This document shows positions 53,983-63,999 of a stretch of DNA of 64,000 nt, one piece after another; the first letter of the stretch is position 1; each line of letters opens with the position of its first letter. The notes under the pieces are model-generated. The model had not been told where the DNA came from and did no database searches. It was given only the letters and a program-made list of their open reading frames with translations. The position numbers were made by a program, and so were the translations under genes. Origin of the DNA: Aneurinibacillus uraniidurans (GTDB lineage: Bacteria > Bacillota > Bacilli > Aneurinibacillales > Aneurinibacillaceae); assembly GCF_028471905.1 (NCBI RefSeq), contig NZ_CP116902.1:1276501-1340500 (forward strand), read 5' to 3'.

Positions 53983-55290
53983 ATGGAAAAAGTAACCGTC
54001 ATCGGTGCAGGTCTTGCGGGCAGTGAAGCTGCCTGGCAGATTGCCGAGCAGGGCGTCGATGTAATTTTATATGAGATGCGCCCGGTAAAGCAGACACCGG
54101 CTCATCATACAGACAAATTTGCGGAGTTAGTATGCAGCAATTCATTGCGTGCCAATTCACTAACAAATGCGGTTGGGATTCTTAAGGAAGAGATGCGACG
54201 TTTCTCTTCCATCATTATGCGTTCAGCAGACAACTGTTCAGTTCCGGCAGGGGGAGCACTTGCGGTGGATCGCCACGAGTTTGCTGAAGCGGTCACAAAC
54301 AGTGTGCGTAATCATCCGCATATTGAAGTGAGGCACGAAGAGATTACCGAGATTCCCGATGGTATCGTAGTCATAGCGACTGGACCGCTTACATCCCCCG
54401 ATATGTCAGAGCAGTTACAGAAGCTAACCGGACAGGAGTACTTGTATTTCTACGATGCTGCTGCACCGATTCTGGACAAAGAAACGATCAACATGGAAAA
54501 AGTTTTTCTTGCTTCGCGCTATGATAAAGGAGAAGCAGCCTATTTGAACTGCCCGATGAATGAAGAAGAGTTCAATGCCTTTTATGAGGCGCTGATTACA
54601 GCAGAAGAAGTGCAGTTGAAAGAGTTTGAGAAGCAGGTTTTCTTTGAAGGTTGTATGCCGATCGAGGTAATGGCGAAGCGCGGTAGACAGACGATGCTGT
54701 TCGGTCCACTCAAGCCGGTTGGGCTCAGCGATCCGCGTACAGGTCAACAACCATATGCAGTTGTACAGCTGCGTCAGGACAATAGTGCCGGTACATTGTA
54801 TAACATTGTTGGATTTCAGACACATCTGAAGTGGCCGGAGCAGAAGCGGGTATTTAGTATGATTCCAGGGCTTGAGAATGCAGAAATCGTACGCTACGGT
54901 GTCATTCACCGCAATACGTTTATTAACTCACCACGCCTGTTGAAACCAACGTATCAGTATAAGGATCGGGAAACATTATTCTTCGCGGGACAGATGACCG
55001 GTGTAGAAGGGTATGTAGAATCAGCTGCATCAGGGATGGTAGCCGGGATAAACGCTGCTCGTTTGGCAAAAGGGCTAGAGCCTGTTGTCTTCCCACAGGA
55101 AACAGCAATGGGAAGTATGGCGCATTATATTACAACAGCGAATCCAGATAACTTCCAGCCGATGAATGCTAATTTCGGACTTTTTCCGCCGCTTGAGAAA
55201 AAAATTCGCAACAAAAAAGAACGGTATGAAAAAATGGCAGAACGAGCGCTGGATAAAATTCAGAATTGTACTGAGTTGATCTCCAATTAA
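53983..55290 (+). CDS. trmFO: Methylenetetrahydrofolate-tRNA-(uracil-54-C5)-methyltransferase TrmFO
   Basis: A 435-residue folate- and FAD-dependent enzyme that makes T54 in tRNA. The FAD-binding start [13 protein letters not shown] is at 6-18. The conserved C-S-N-S-L-R near 50 and G-Q-M-T-G-V-E-G-Y near 336 are intact. It follows topA by 21 bases with GTAAGGAG. The topA-trmFO-xerC-hslV-hslU-codY order is as in B. subtilis. Confidence 0.96.
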   Translation: MEKVTVIGAGLAGSEAAWQIAEQGVDVILYEMRPVKQTPAHHTDKFAELVCSNSLRANSLTNAVGILKEEMRRFSSIIMRSADNCSVPAGGALAVDRHEFAEAVTNSVRNHPHIEVRHEEITEIPDGIVVIATGPLTSPDMSEQLQKLTGQEYLYFYDAAAPILDKETINMEKVFLASRYDKGEAAYLNCPMNEEEFNAFYEALITAEEVQLKEFEKQVFFEGCMPIEVMAKRGRQTMLFGPLKPVGLSDPRTGQQPYAVVQLRQDNSAGTLYNIVGFQTHLKWPEQKRVFSMIPGLENAEIVRYGVIHRNTFINSPRLLKPTYQYKDRETLFFAGQMTGVEGYVESAASGMVAGINAARLAKGLEPVVFPQETAMGSMAHYITTANPDNFQPMNANFGLFPPLEKKIRNKKERYEKMAERALDKIQNCTELISN

Positions 55291-55291
55291 G

Positions 55292-55320
55292 TTGCGACAG
55301 CTACGTAGGTGTGTTATACT
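55292..55320 (+). promoter_or_regulatory. Sigma-A promoter of xerC-hslVU-codY
   Basis: TTGCGA (55292-55297), a 17-base spacer and TATACT (55315-55320), starting two bases after the trmFO stop. It yields a leader of about 110 bases containing a strong hairpin. Confidence 0.6.
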
Positions 55321-55380
55321 AACGACGATTAAAAACGAGGTTTTCCCTGTAAAGAGTGTATTTTCGGTAGGTTACTACAA

Positions 55381-55407
55381 GCAAGGCGTGTGTTTCACAC
55401 GCCTTGC
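55381..55407 (+). promoter_or_regulatory. Perfect 12-bp hairpin in the xerC leader
   Basis: GCAAGGCGTGTG (55381-55392) and CACACGCCTTGC (55396-55407) are perfect complements with a TTT loop. No T run follows on either strand, so it is not an ordinary terminator. It ends about 13 bases before the xerC ribosome binding site (GGTGAGGGGG). Confidence 0.6.
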
Positions 55408-55436
55408 TAATCGTTGCCCGGTGAGGGGGTACACGT

Positions 55437-56339
55437 ATGAAAGATGCGCAGCCAGATATGATGCGCTTGCTTTTTAAGCAATACCTGCAGATCGAGAAGA
55501 ATGCTTCACCTTTGACGATTACGAACTACGAGAAGGATATTCGCGACTTTACCGCCTTTTTGGAGCAGCATGCAGCTGTAGATTATGCTGCTGTTTCGTA
55601 TGCATGCGTACGCCAGTATTTATCTGAATTGCATGCACGGGCATATTCGCGTCGCTCGATTGCCCGCAGGCTGTCATGTTTGCGTAGTTTTTACAAATTT
55701 CTACTCCGAGAAGAATTAGTAGAGCACAATCCGTTTGCGATGGCAGCAACGCCTAGGCTTGAAAAGCGTCTCCCTACCTTTTTGTTTCCGAAGGAAGTGG
55801 AGCAACTATTGGCACTTCCAGATATAACGACACCATTTGGATTGCGGGATCGGTTAATTCTTGAGATTTTATATGGAAGTGGCATTCGTGTATCTGAACT
55901 GGTCGGAATGACTATATCGTCTGTTGATACAGGAGTAGGGACTGCACTTGTGCTTGGCAAGGGCGCAAAAGAGAGGTATGTACCACTTGGCCAACATGCG
56001 CTTCTGGCATACCTTGCATACATAGAAAAGGGAAGACCAGCTCTTGTGAAACAAAGTGCATCCCAGGCATTATTCTTGAATACAAGGGGGCAGGCAATGA
56101 GCGACCGTAGTGTGCGGCGGATGCTGACAGACTATGTGGAACAGGCCAGTGATGTGCTGAAAGTAAGTCCTCATACGTTCCGGCATACATTTGCGACACA
56201 TCTGCTGGAGAATGGGGCAGATTTGCGTAGTGTACAGGAAATGCTCGGTCATGCCAGCATTTCATCCACTCAGATTTATACGCATGTCACCCGTGAGCGA
56301 ATGCGTGCTGTCTACAATCAGGCACACCCACGGGCTTAA
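55437..56339 (+). CDS. xerC: Tyrosine recombinase XerC (CodV)
   Basis: A 300-residue site-specific recombinase that resolves chromosome dimers at dif with XerD. The N-terminal SAM-like DNA-binding domain ends near residue 95. Catalytic residues are visible: R in G-S-G-I-R-V-S-E near 150, H-T-F-R-H near 246-250, H in L-G-H-A-S near 272 and Y in Q-I-Y-T-H near 282. No integrase gene cluster or attachment site surrounds it, so this is the chromosomal Xer enzyme. hslV follows after 24 bases. Confidence 0.94.
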   Translation: MKDAQPDMMRLLFKQYLQIEKNASPLTITNYEKDIRDFTAFLEQHAAVDYAAVSYACVRQYLSELHARAYSRRSIARRLSCLRSFYKFLLREELVEHNPFAMAATPRLEKRLPTFLFPKEVEQLLALPDITTPFGLRDRLILEILYGSGIRVSELVGMTISSVDTGVGTALVLGKGAKERYVPLGQHALLAYLAYIEKGRPALVKQSASQALFLNTRGQAMSDRSVRRMLTDYVEQASDVLKVSPHTFRHTFATHLLENGADLRSVQEMLGHASISSTQIYTHVTRERMRAVYNQAHPRA

Positions 56340-56363
56340 AAGTATGAAGCGGAGGGAATATGA

Positions 56364-56909
56364 ATGGATATGACTTTTCATGCGACAACGATTTTTGCGG
56401 TGCGGCATAATGGTAGTGGAGCAATGGCCGGTGATGGGCAAGTCACGTTTGGCAATAGCGTAGTGATGAAGCAAACGGCTAAGAAAGTTCGTCGGCTGCA
56501 CCATGGTCAGGTCATCGCAGGATTTGCTGGTTCGGTTTCAGATGCCATTACACTGTTTGAGAAGTTTGAAGCCAAGCTTGAAGAATATCACGGGAATTTG
56601 CAGCGTGCAGCCGTCGAGCTGGCTAAAGACTGGCGGCTTGATAAAGTGCTGCGCAAGCTCGAAGCGCTTATGATCGTGATGAACAGCGACCATATGCTGC
56701 TTATTTCCGGTAACGGCGAAATTATTGAGCCGGATGACGGGATTCTCGCGATTGGTTCAGGTGGGAATTATGCGCTGGCAGCAGGACGTGCGCTTAAGCA
56801 GCATGCAGAAGGGATGACGGCGCGGGAAATCGCGACGGCAGCTCTTACGGTAGCAGCGGATATTTGCGTGTACACGAATCATAATTTAGTTGTAGAAGAA
56901 ATCAACTAA
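56364..56909 (+). CDS. hslV: ATP-dependent protease peptidase subunit HslV (ClpQ/CodW)
   Basis: A 181-residue proteasome-like peptidase: T-T-I-F-A-V-R-H, then [15 protein letters not shown] near residue 51 and S-G-G-N-Y-A near 131. Six residues precede the T-T pair that aligns with Thr1 of E. coli HslV, as in Bacillus CodW, so the mature N-terminal nucleophile needs checking. ATG 56364 fits GGAGGG; ATG 56370 would place a threonine directly after Met. HslU follows 13 bases later. Confidence 0.95.
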   Translation: MDMTFHATTIFAVRHNGSGAMAGDGQVTFGNSVVMKQTAKKVRRLHHGQVIAGFAGSVSDAITLFEKFEAKLEEYHGNLQRAAVELAKDWRLDKVLRKLEALMIVMNSDHMLLISGNGEIIEPDDGILAIGSGGNYALAAGRALKQHAEGMTAREIATAALTVAADICVYTNHNLVVEEIN

Positions 56910-56922
56910 AGGGGGCTTTGCT

Positions 56923-58320
56923 TTGAATAAGGCAGAACGTTTTACTCCGAAACAAATTGTTGAGCAGCTGGATCAGTTTATTGTCGGACAAAAACAGGCG
57001 AAGCGTTCTGTGGCGATCGCGCTGCGTAATCGTTATCGCCGCAGCCTGCTGCAAGAATCGATTCGTGATGAAATCGTCCCAAAAAATATTTTGATGATTG
57101 GACCGACTGGTGTCGGCAAAACTGAAATTGCTCGCAGGCTGGCTAAACTCACTGGAGCACCGTTTATCAAAGTAGAAGCTACTAAATTCACCGAGGTCGG
57201 CTATGTGGGGCGGGACGTGGAATCTATGGTCCGTGACCTAGTTGAAACTTCCATTCGGATTGTGAAAGCTGAGAAGATGGAGACTGTGAAGGACCGGGCG
57301 GAAACACTTGCGAATGAACGTCTTGTTCAGTTAATCGTACCAGGAAAAGCAGATAACAAGTCGTATAAAAATCCATTGGAGATGTTTTTCGGTGGACAGC
57401 AGTCTTCTACTTCTTCCCATACAGAGTTTGAAGATGCTTCAGTAGTTCAGCAGCGTAGACAGGTTGCGCATCAATTGGCAATGGGTCAGTTGGAAGACAC
57501 CATTGTAGAAATTGAGGTTGAAGATGCAGCTCCGTCAATGTTTGATATGTTTGCTGGTTCAGGTATGGACCAGATGGGAATGAACATGCAAGAGATGCTG
57601 GGCAATCTGCTTCCGAAGAAAATGAAAAAACGGAAACTCCCGGTTCGCGAAGCTCGTAAAGCTTTGACAACACAGGAAGCGCAAAAATTAATCGACATGG
57701 ATGATGTCATTCAAGAATCTGTTATGCGGGCAGAACAGAGTGGAATTATCTTTATCGATGAAATTGACAAAATCGCTGGAAAAGAATCAAATAGCGCACA
57801 AGTTTCGCGTGAAGGTGTACAGCGTGATATCTTGCCGATTGTGGAAGGGTCAACTGTAATGACGAAGTACGGTCCGGTTAAGACAGACTATGTGTTGTTC
57901 ATTGCAGCCGGGGCCTTCCATATGGCGAAGCCTTCTGATTTAATTCCGGAGTTACAGGGGCGCTTTCCGATTCGTGTAGAGTTAGATAGCTTGAAGGTCG
58001 AGGACTTTGTGCAAATTTTAACAGAACCAAAAAATGCCCTGACTAAGCAATATATAGCATTATTAGAAACTGAAGGAATAAAAGTGGAATTTTCTGACGA
58101 TGCTATTAAAGAGATTGCGAAACTAGCAGCTGACGTAAATCAGAATACCGATAACATCGGAGCAAGAAGGCTGCATACGATTCTTGAGAAGCTGCTAGAA
58201 GACCTTTCATTCGAAGCTTCGGATGTTACGCTTGAAAAAGTGGCGATTACGCCGCAATACGTACGAGAAAAGCTTGCAACAATTGTAGAAGATCGCGATC
58301 TGAGTCGCTATATTTTGTAA
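56923..58320 (+). CDS. hslU: ATP-dependent protease ATPase subunit HslU (ClpY/CodX)
   Basis: A 465-residue AAA+ unfoldase for HslV. Walker A G-P-T-G-V-G-K-T is near residues 61-68. The G-Y-V-G-R-D pore loop follows near 92. A large I-domain (about 110-245) is rich in M and Q. Walker B I-I-F-I-D-E-I-D is near 275, and the C-terminal end S-R-Y-I-L is the tail that inserts into HslV. The start is TTG 56923 with AAAGGGGG upstream. codY follows 23 bases later. Confidence 0.96.
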   Translation: MNKAERFTPKQIVEQLDQFIVGQKQAKRSVAIALRNRYRRSLLQESIRDEIVPKNILMIGPTGVGKTEIARRLAKLTGAPFIKVEATKFTEVGYVGRDVESMVRDLVETSIRIVKAEKMETVKDRAETLANERLVQLIVPGKADNKSYKNPLEMFFGGQQSSTSSHTEFEDASVVQQRRQVAHQLAMGQLEDTIVEIEVEDAAPSMFDMFAGSGMDQMGMNMQEMLGNLLPKKMKKRKLPVREARKALTTQEAQKLIDMDDVIQESVMRAEQSGIIFIDEIDKIAGKESNSAQVSREGVQRDILPIVEGSTVMTKYGPVKTDYVLFIAAGAFHMAKPSDLIPELQGRFPIRVELDSLKVEDFVQILTEPKNALTKQYIALLETEGIKVEFSDDAIKEIAKLAADVNQNTDNIGARRLHTILEKLLEDLSFEASDVTLEKVAITPQYVREKLATIVEDRDLSRYIL

Positions 58321-58343
58321 AATTTTAAGGAGGATTCACACTA

Positions 58344-59123
58344 ATGGACTTACTGTCAAAAATCCGTCGCATCAATGGTATGCTTCAAAAAACAGCAGGA
58401 CATCCGGTTAACTTTATGGAGATGGCGGAAGTGTTAAGCGAGATTATTGAGGCGAATACATTCGTATTAAGCCGCAAAGGTAAAATTCTTGGCCATGCGC
58501 TTGCGCAGGAAATCGACAATGAACGCATCCGTAAGATGCTAGAAGAACGCCGCTTTCCGGGAGATTACAGCACACAATTGCTTCGTGTGGATGAAACATC
58601 CGCCAACCTGGATATCGAAAGTCCATATACGGCTTTCCCTGTGGAAATGAAAGATTTATTCCGTAAAAGCCAGACGACGATTGTTCCGGTCATTGGTGGT
58701 GGAGATCGTCTTGGCACACTCGTATTAGCACGAGTCAATGGGCAGTTTGTTGATGACGAGTTAGCACTTGCAGAAGTAGGAGCTACGGTTGTTGGTATGG
58801 AAATCCTGCGTGAGCGAGCTGAAGAAATCGAACAAGAAGCACGCAGCAAGGCTGTTGTACAGATGGCTATCGGTTCTCTTTCGTATAGTGAACTAGAAGC
58901 GGTGGAACATATTTTTGAAGAATTGGATGCAAAAGAAGGTCTTCTCGTTGCGAGTAAGATCGCAGACCGGGTTGGTATTACGCGATCAGTGATTGTAAAC
59001 GCTCTGCGTAAATTGGAAAGTGCTGGTGTTATCGAATCCCGCTCTCTTGGGATGAAAGGCACCTATATTAAGATTTTGAATGAAAAGCTCCTCCCAGAGT
59101 TGGAGAAATTAAAGACTTCGTAA
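58344..59123 (+). CDS. codY: GTP- and branched-chain amino acid-sensing global repressor CodY
   Basis: A 259-residue regulator. The N-terminal GAF domain (about 1-155) binds isoleucine, leucine or valine. The C-terminal winged helix carries the nearly invariant [20 protein letters not shown] recognition region near residues 203-222. It represses nutrient-uptake and stationary-phase genes while GTP and branched-chain amino acids are high. GGAGG precedes the ATG. A terminator follows, separating it from the flagellar operon. Confidence 0.97.
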   Translation: MDLLSKIRRINGMLQKTAGHPVNFMEMAEVLSEIIEANTFVLSRKGKILGHALAQEIDNERIRKMLEERRFPGDYSTQLLRVDETSANLDIESPYTAFPVEMKDLFRKSQTTIVPVIGGGDRLGTLVLARVNGQFVDDELALAEVGATVVGMEILRERAEEIEQEARSKAVVQMAIGSLSYSELEAVEHIFEELDAKEGLLVASKIADRVGITRSVIVNALRKLESAGVIESRSLGMKGTYIKILNEKLLPELEKLKTS

Positions 59124-59146
59124 CAACTTAAGAAATTATGTTCGGT

Positions 59147-59184
59147 AACAAAGCCCTATCTTGAAGATGGGGCTTTGTTCATTT
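59147..59184 (+). terminator. Terminator after codY
   Basis: AACAAAGCCCTATC (59147-59160) pairs with GATGGGGCTTTGTT (59166-59179) with one G-T pair, loop TTGAA. The following T run is short and interrupted. Confidence 0.75.
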
Positions 59185-59205
59185 ACAACTATCTGGTAAT
59201 ATAAT
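59175..59205 (+). promoter_or_regulatory. Possible promoter of the flagellar operon
   Basis: A consensus TATAAT (59200-59205) lies 115 bases before flgB; the best -35 is TTGTTC (59175-59180) at a long 19-base spacing, overlapping the codY terminator. I found no convincing sigma-D site (TAAA-N15-GCCGATAT) in the gap. Confidence 0.4.
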
Positions 59206-59320
59206 AGGTGTTAACTTCATTTATACAAAAAAAGTGTAATTAAATCAAAAAATTACCTTTTATGGAATAATGCTAAAGTTTGGAAGTGCGTGAAAAAAGT
59301 TATAGGATGGAGGGGGATAT

Positions 59321-59728
59321 ATGCTTATTACACCAACGTTTTCTGCTTTAGAAAAAGCATTGGATGCAGCTTCAATGAGACAAAAGACCATAAATAACAA
59401 CATTGCTAACGTAAATACCCCGTATTATCAGGCGCAGAGTGTTACTTTTGAATCGGAGTTGCAAAAAGCGATGCAAAAGTCACCGACATCTTTTAGTGCA
59501 TATAGGACTGACTCGAAACATTTAGCTTTTGGACTGCCCAACATTAATGATGTACAGCCTCAACTCCAAGTAGATTCTTCAACAGGCCCTATGCAGAATT
59601 CAGCAAATAATGTAGATTTAGACTATGAAATGTCGAATCTTGCACGCAATCAGCTTTGGTATAATGCGTTAGCGCAGCAGGCAGGCGGGAATTTGGCTAA
59701 ACTTCGCATGGTTATTGGGGGTAAATAA
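59321..59728 (+). CDS. flgB: Flagellar basal body rod protein FlgB
   Basis: A 135-residue proximal rod protein. The rod-family motif N-I-A-N-V-N-T-P-Y-Y-Q-A lies near residues 28-39, and D-L-D-Y-E-M-S-N-L-A-R-N-Q near 99-111. It starts the large flagellar/chemotaxis operon, with GGAGGGGG before the ATG. flgC follows after two bases. In B. subtilis codY also directly precedes this operon. Confidence 0.96.
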   Translation: MLITPTFSALEKALDAASMRQKTINNNIANVNTPYYQAQSVTFESELQKAMQKSPTSFSAYRTDSKHLAFGLPNINDVQPQLQVDSSTGPMQNSANNVDLDYEMSNLARNQLWYNALAQQAGGNLAKLRMVIGGK

Positions 59729-59730
59729 AG

Positions 59731-60192
59731 ATGGCGTTATTTGGAGGGTTTGATATTAGTGCTTCAGCCCTGAGTGCAAATCGGGTGCGTATGGATGTAG
59801 TAGCAGGTAATATTGCCAATGCAAACACCACACGCGCTGAATTTGTAAACGGAGCTTGGCAGCCGTATCGGCGTAAAATGGTAGTAGTGGAGCCGATTAA
59901 TGGAGGTTTTGATAGCGTATTAAAAGCGGCAATGGATACAAATGGAGCCTCTTCTGCGGAAGGGGGAGTTCGCGTTACATCTGTAGTGGGAGATCAGACA
60001 CCGTTTAAGAAAGAATACAATCCATCTCATCCAGATGCAGATGCAAACGGGATGGTTTCATACCCGAATGTAGACATGTTGAAAGAAATGGTAGATCTTA
60101 TGGAAGCAACAAGGGCGTATGAGTCCAATGTGGCAGCGATTAATGCTTCTAAAGCAATGGCAACAAAAGCTCTTGAGATTGGAAAAGCATAA
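59731..60192 (+). CDS. flgC: Flagellar basal body rod protein FlgC
   Basis: A 153-residue rod protein with N-I-A-N-A-N-T-T-R near residues 28-36, Y-P-N-V-D near 111 and the C-terminal heptad M-V-D-L-M-E-A-T-R-A-Y-E-S-N-V-A-A. It assembles with FlgB above the MS ring. The gap to flgB is two bases, so translation is coupled. The GGTAAATAAAG region supplies a modest binding site. Confidence 0.96.
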   Translation: MALFGGFDISASALSANRVRMDVVAGNIANANTTRAEFVNGAWQPYRRKMVVVEPINGGFDSVLKAAMDTNGASSAEGGVRVTSVVGDQTPFKKEYNPSHPDADANGMVSYPNVDMLKEMVDLMEATRAYESNVAAINASKAMATKALEIGKA

Positions 60193-60218
60193 GATGTATT
60201 AAATAAGGAGAAATGGTT

Positions 60219-60518
60219 ATGATCGAAAAAATTTCCATGGGTTTACCTGCTGCGTCTGTGCAAGGGGTTACACAAACTCCTACACCGAATGAAGTAACAG
60301 AATCATTTGCTTCCTATTTGCGAGATGCCATAAATGATGTAAATGGCCTGCAAAAAACAGCAGATAAAATGAATGAAGGTCTTGCTACTGGACAGGTACA
60401 GGACTTTCACCAGGTAACGATTGCTTCGCAAAAAGCAAGCATAGCGCTTGAGATGACGATGCAAGTGCGTAACAAGGCAGTTGAAGCGTATCAAGAGATT
60501 ATGAGAATGCAAATTTAG
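60219..60518 (+). CDS. fliE: Flagellar hook-basal body complex protein FliE
   Basis: A 99-residue adaptor between the MS ring and rod. F-A-S-Y-L-R-D-A-I-N-D-V-N near residues 28-40 and the conserved C-terminus A-S-I-A-L-E-M-T-M-Q-V-R-N-K-A-V-E-A-Y-Q are typical. ATG 60219 fits AAGGAG (60205-60210); the in-frame ATG 60213 is too close. It lies between flgC and fliF, as usual. Confidence 0.95.
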   Translation: MIEKISMGLPAASVQGVTQTPTPNEVTESFASYLRDAINDVNGLQKTADKMNEGLATGQVQDFHQVTIASQKASIALEMTMQVRNKAVEAYQEIMRMQI

Positions 60519-60551
60519 TAATTATTTTTATGGTCATTGGCGGGGTGGAGG

Positions 60552-62174
60552 ATGAACGAAAGAATACAGCAAATGCAGGAGAAGATTGCAGTTTTTTTGA
60601 ACCGCTTTACACGAAAGCAAAAAGTAATTGCGGGGGCGATAGCCGCATTTCTTCTCATCTCAGCAGCGCTGGGCATTTATATTGCATCTCGACCGACGTA
60701 TGTTCCGCTTTTTGGTGGGAATCTAACGGAAAGTGATGTAGCCCAGATTAAACAAGAGTTGGATACGATGGGGTATGCCGGTAAGTATCAGTTGAATGGT
60801 ACGTCTGTACTGGTTCCTGAGAAAGACAAATATACCTTGGCTGCCGATCTGACAGCGAAGGGTGTACCGAAGGGTGAAGGCGTACGGCTGGATGTTTTCA
60901 GTCAGAATATCGGTATGGGTATGACAGACCGTCAGTTTAGTGTTGTAGAGCGCAATGCAATGCAGACGCAGCTTGCCGATTTGCTAAAGACGATAGACGG
61001 TGTAAAAGATGCTAGTGTCATCCTGACAATGCCTCAGGAAAGTGTATTTGTGCGTCCGAATGAAGACACACAAAAAGCCACGGCTACTATTCTCGTGACA
61101 GTAGAGCCTGGTAGAGAATTGACACAGCCGCAAATTGATGGGCTGTATAATCTTGTATCCAAAAGCGTACCGAATCTTCCAAAAGAAAACATTGTGATTA
61201 CGGATCAAAGCAGCAGGGTGCTTGAGGCAAGTAATGGGGAAGACTCACAATATGGACTTGATCAATACGATAAGCAGCGCAAAATCAAGAAGGATATCGA
61301 AAACGACATCCAGAGAAATGTACAAAATCTGCTTGGTGGCATTCTTGGACAGAACAAAGTCATTGTATATCCGTACGTAAAACTGAATTTTGACAAAACG
61401 CAGGCAGAAGAGAAACTCGTAGAACCGGTAGACAAAGACAATAATGAAGGTATTGTTATTAGCTCCGAGAAAATTCAGGACACATCCAGCGGGAAAGGCA
61501 CGCAAGCAAGCGGTACAACAGGGACCGGTCAATCACAAATTCCTGGATATCCGGGTGCAGGTAATTCTGGCGGTGCAGAAAATCAGCATGAGCACACAGA
61601 AGATCGTGTGAACCGTGAAGTGAACCGTATTACTAAAAATATCGTTAGCCAGCCGTACAAAATTGAGGATATTTCGATTAGTGTCGCAATAGACAAGCAA
61701 AAACCGGACCCTAATGAGACGGATAAGCAAAAGGCTGTGACGGACGCTGCCGCTAAGGATACTGCAACATCTACTTATGTTCAGAAGGTGGTCGCGAATG
61801 TTGTTCGGACTTCTTTAGCCGCTCAGGGTACAGTAGTTCCACAAAACCAGATTAATCAGCGTGTGAATGTCTATACACAAGCGTTCAATAATGATAGCCA
61901 ACCGGATGACAAATGGAAACAGTGGCTCATATACGGTGGTATCGGACTGGGTGTGTTAGCGGTGATTGTTGCCTTTATTCTCCTTCGTCGACGTGGTAAT
62001 CGATCTACAGAAGAATTTCAGGCGGCGCCAGCGCCAGGAGCATTTGAAGTTCCAGATCTTGAGTATGCGGATAATGCGGAAGAGGCACTTGTGCGCAAGC
62101 AGCTTGAGAAGTTGGCAGGTCAACGTCCAGAAGAGTTTGTTGGCTTGTTGCGATCCTGGTTAGCAGATGAATAA
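60552..62174 (+). CDS. fliF: Flagellar MS-ring protein FliF
   Basis: A 540-residue membrane ring protein. The first transmembrane helix is near residues 22-44 (A-G-A-I-A-A-F-L-L-I-S-A). Ring-building motif domains follow, with R-P-T-Y-V-P-L-F and V-V-E-R-N-A-M-Q-T-Q-L. A glycine/glutamine-rich linker lies near 310-350, and a second transmembrane helix near 460-480. The cytoplasmic tail that binds FliG ends the protein. ATG 60552 follows GGCGGGGTGG; TTG 60537 is an alternative. Confidence 0.95.
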   Translation: MNERIQQMQEKIAVFLNRFTRKQKVIAGAIAAFLLISAALGIYIASRPTYVPLFGGNLTESDVAQIKQELDTMGYAGKYQLNGTSVLVPEKDKYTLAADLTAKGVPKGEGVRLDVFSQNIGMGMTDRQFSVVERNAMQTQLADLLKTIDGVKDASVILTMPQESVFVRPNEDTQKATATILVTVEPGRELTQPQIDGLYNLVSKSVPNLPKENIVITDQSSRVLEASNGEDSQYGLDQYDKQRKIKKDIENDIQRNVQNLLGGILGQNKVIVYPYVKLNFDKTQAEEKLVEPVDKDNNEGIVISSEKIQDTSSGKGTQASGTTGTGQSQIPGYPGAGNSGGAENQHEHTEDRVNREVNRITKNIVSQPYKIEDISISVAIDKQKPDPNETDKQKAVTDAAAKDTATSTYVQKVVANVVRTSLAAQGTVVPQNQINQRVNVYTQAFNNDSQPDDKWKQWLIYGGIGLGVLAVIVAFILLRRRGNRSTEEFQAAPAPGAFEVPDLEYADNAEEALVRKQLEKLAGQRPEEFVGLLRSWLADE

Positions 62175-62189
62175 AAATGGGGGATGTAC

Positions 62190-63203
62190 ATGGCACGTTC
62201 GGCAAAGGAGCTAAGCGGGAGACAAAAAGCCGCAATTCTTTTGATCTCGCTTGGTCCGGAAGTCTCCGCGCAGGTGTTTAAACATCTGCGCGAAGAAGAA
62301 ATCGAGCAACTCACGCTTGAGATTGCCAATGTGAGAAAAGTTGATATTTCAGAGAAAGAATCCGTTCTAACAGAATTCCATCAGATTTGTGTCGCTCAGG
62401 AGTACATCTCGCAAGGTGGTATTAATTACGCAAAAGAAATTTTGGAGAAGGCGCTTGGGCAGCAAAAAGCATTTGATATTATCAACCGTCTGACCGCCCA
62501 TCTTCAAGTTCGCCCGTTTGACTTTGCGCGAAAAGCAGATCCGGGTCAGATCCTTAACTTCATTCAAAATGAGCATCCACAAACGATCGCTCTTGTGCTT
62601 TCCTATTTGGAGCCGGAACAGTCAGCCATCATTTTGTCCGCTCTTCCGCAGGAAAGTCAAGCGGAAGTAGCACGCCGGATTGCCTTAATGGAAAGTACTT
62701 CCCCGGATGTTATCAGCCAGGTAGAAAATGTGCTGGAACAGAAGCTATCCTCAACGGTTGTTCAGGATTATACACAGGCTGGTGGTATCGAAGCGGTTGT
62801 TAACATGCTAAATAATGTAGACCGCAGTACAGAGCGTATTATTCTCGATACGCTCGAAATCCAGGATCCGGAACTGGCCGAGGAAATCAAGAAGCGTATG
62901 TTTGTATTCGAGGATATTGTTGTACTCGACGACCGCTCGATTCAGCGCGTAATTCGCGAGGTAGAAAATGCCGATCTTATGCTTGCGCTTAAAGTGGCAA
63001 ATGAAGAAGTACGAACTGTTGTATTCCGCAATATGTCCAAACGTATGGTGGATACATTTAAAGACGAAATGGAATTCATGGGACCTGTACGTTTGCGCGA
63101 TGTAGAGGAAGCGCAAACCCGTATTGTTGGCGTTATTCGCCGTTTAGAGGAAGCAGGTGAAATCATCATCGCCCGCGGTGGAGGAGATGAGATCATTGTC
63201 TAG
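62190..63203 (+). CDS. fliG: Flagellar motor switch protein FliG
   Basis: A 337-residue rotor protein. It begins with G-R-Q-K-A-A-I-L-L-I-S-L-G near residues 10-22. The E-H-P-Q-T-I-A motif near 127-133 links to FliM. The C-terminal charged torque helix contains D-D-R-S-I-Q-R-V-I-R-E-V near 249-260. It couples stator ion flow to rotation. ATG 62190 fits GGGG spacing. The fliH ribosome binding site lies in its final codons, and fliH overlaps its 3' end. Confidence 0.96.
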   Translation: MARSAKELSGRQKAAILLISLGPEVSAQVFKHLREEEIEQLTLEIANVRKVDISEKESVLTEFHQICVAQEYISQGGINYAKEILEKALGQQKAFDIINRLTAHLQVRPFDFARKADPGQILNFIQNEHPQTIALVLSYLEPEQSAIILSALPQESQAEVARRIALMESTSPDVISQVENVLEQKLSSTVVQDYTQAGGIEAVVNMLNNVDRSTERIILDTLEIQDPELAEEIKKRMFVFEDIVVLDDRSIQRVIREVENADLMLALKVANEEVRTVVFRNMSKRMVDTFKDEMEFMGPVRLRDVEEAQTRIVGVIRRLEEAGEIIIARGGGDEIIV

Positions 63204-63999
63204 AATTATCAAATCTTCCTTTTATTCTACGGTAGAAGATAAGCGGATTATTGAAGCAACCGTTCTTCCTTTTTTCGATCCTAGTCTTTCAGAAGATATG
63301 GATTTGATAGAAGAGGAAGACGAAGTGGTTCGATTGAAGCAGGAACAGCTGCGGCAGGCGGAAGAAGAGGCCCAATTGATTCTTGAGGAAGCACGTCAGC
63401 AAGCTAGACAGATGATAGAGGAAGCGCAGAGTGAGATGGATGCCTGGTGGGAAGCTCGACGCCAGGAAGACGAAATTGTGCGCGAGCAAGCATCAGAAGA
63501 AGGATTCAATTTTGGTGTTGAACAGGGGCGTGAACAAGGGCGCCAGGAAGCGCTGGCAGAATACTCGCAGGCGCTGGCAGAAGCTCATTCGATTTTGGAA
63601 GAGGCACCTGTTTGGAAGAGAAGAAAGATTGGAGAAGCCGAGCCGTTTGTGTTAGAGCTTACACTTGAGATTGCTCGCAAGGTCATTAAAGAACAGTTTG
63701 AATATGACCAGGAGCATCTCCTTGCACTCATTCGTCGAGCACTCTCTCATACTCAGGAGTACAAAACCATTACGGTTGCTGTAAGTCCAGATTCGTATAC
63801 ATATGTACAGGAGAACCGGGCACGGCTTATCGATGTTCTTGATAGTCAGGTGGAATTGATGGTAGTGCCGGATGAATCTGTTATAGATGGGGGTTGTATC
63901 ATTCGAACATCACTTGGTAATGTTGATGCGCGGGTAGATACTCAGCTTGCGGAGATAAAAAAGGCACTGCTTGAGATTCAGGCAGAAGAAAGTGAGTAA
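63196..63999 (+). CDS. fliH: Flagellar assembly protein FliH
   Basis: A 267-residue regulator of the FliI export ATPase. It starts (M)-S-R-I-I-K-S-S, has a long charged helical region (about 45-130, rich in E, Q, R with the G-x-x-x-G-type run G-V-E-Q-G-R-E-Q-G-R) and a C-terminal V/F-type ATPase subunit-E-like domain. TTG 63196 is chosen because GGAGGA lies nine bases upstream; ATG 63187 touches that site. It overlaps the fliG stop by eight bases. The stop ends at 63999, so fliI should follow outside. Confidence 0.88.
   Translation: MSRIIKSSFYSTVEDKRIIEATVLPFFDPSLSEDMDLIEEEDEVVRLKQEQLRQAEEEAQLILEEARQQARQMIEEAQSEMDAWWEARRQEDEIVREQASEEGFNFGVEQGREQGRQEALAEYSQALAEAHSILEEAPVWKRRKIGEAEPFVLELTLEIARKVIKEQFEYDQEHLLALIRRALSHTQEYKTITVAVSPDSYTYVQENRARLIDVLDSQVELMVVPDESVIDGGCIIRTSLGNVDARVDTQLAEIKKALLEIQAEESE

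Noticed and set aside
55437-56339. Tyrosine recombinase as a sign of a prophage or integrative element
   Set aside because: Gene order (trmFO-xerC-hslVU-codY) and sequence match chromosomal XerC; no phage genes, tRNA or att repeats are nearby.
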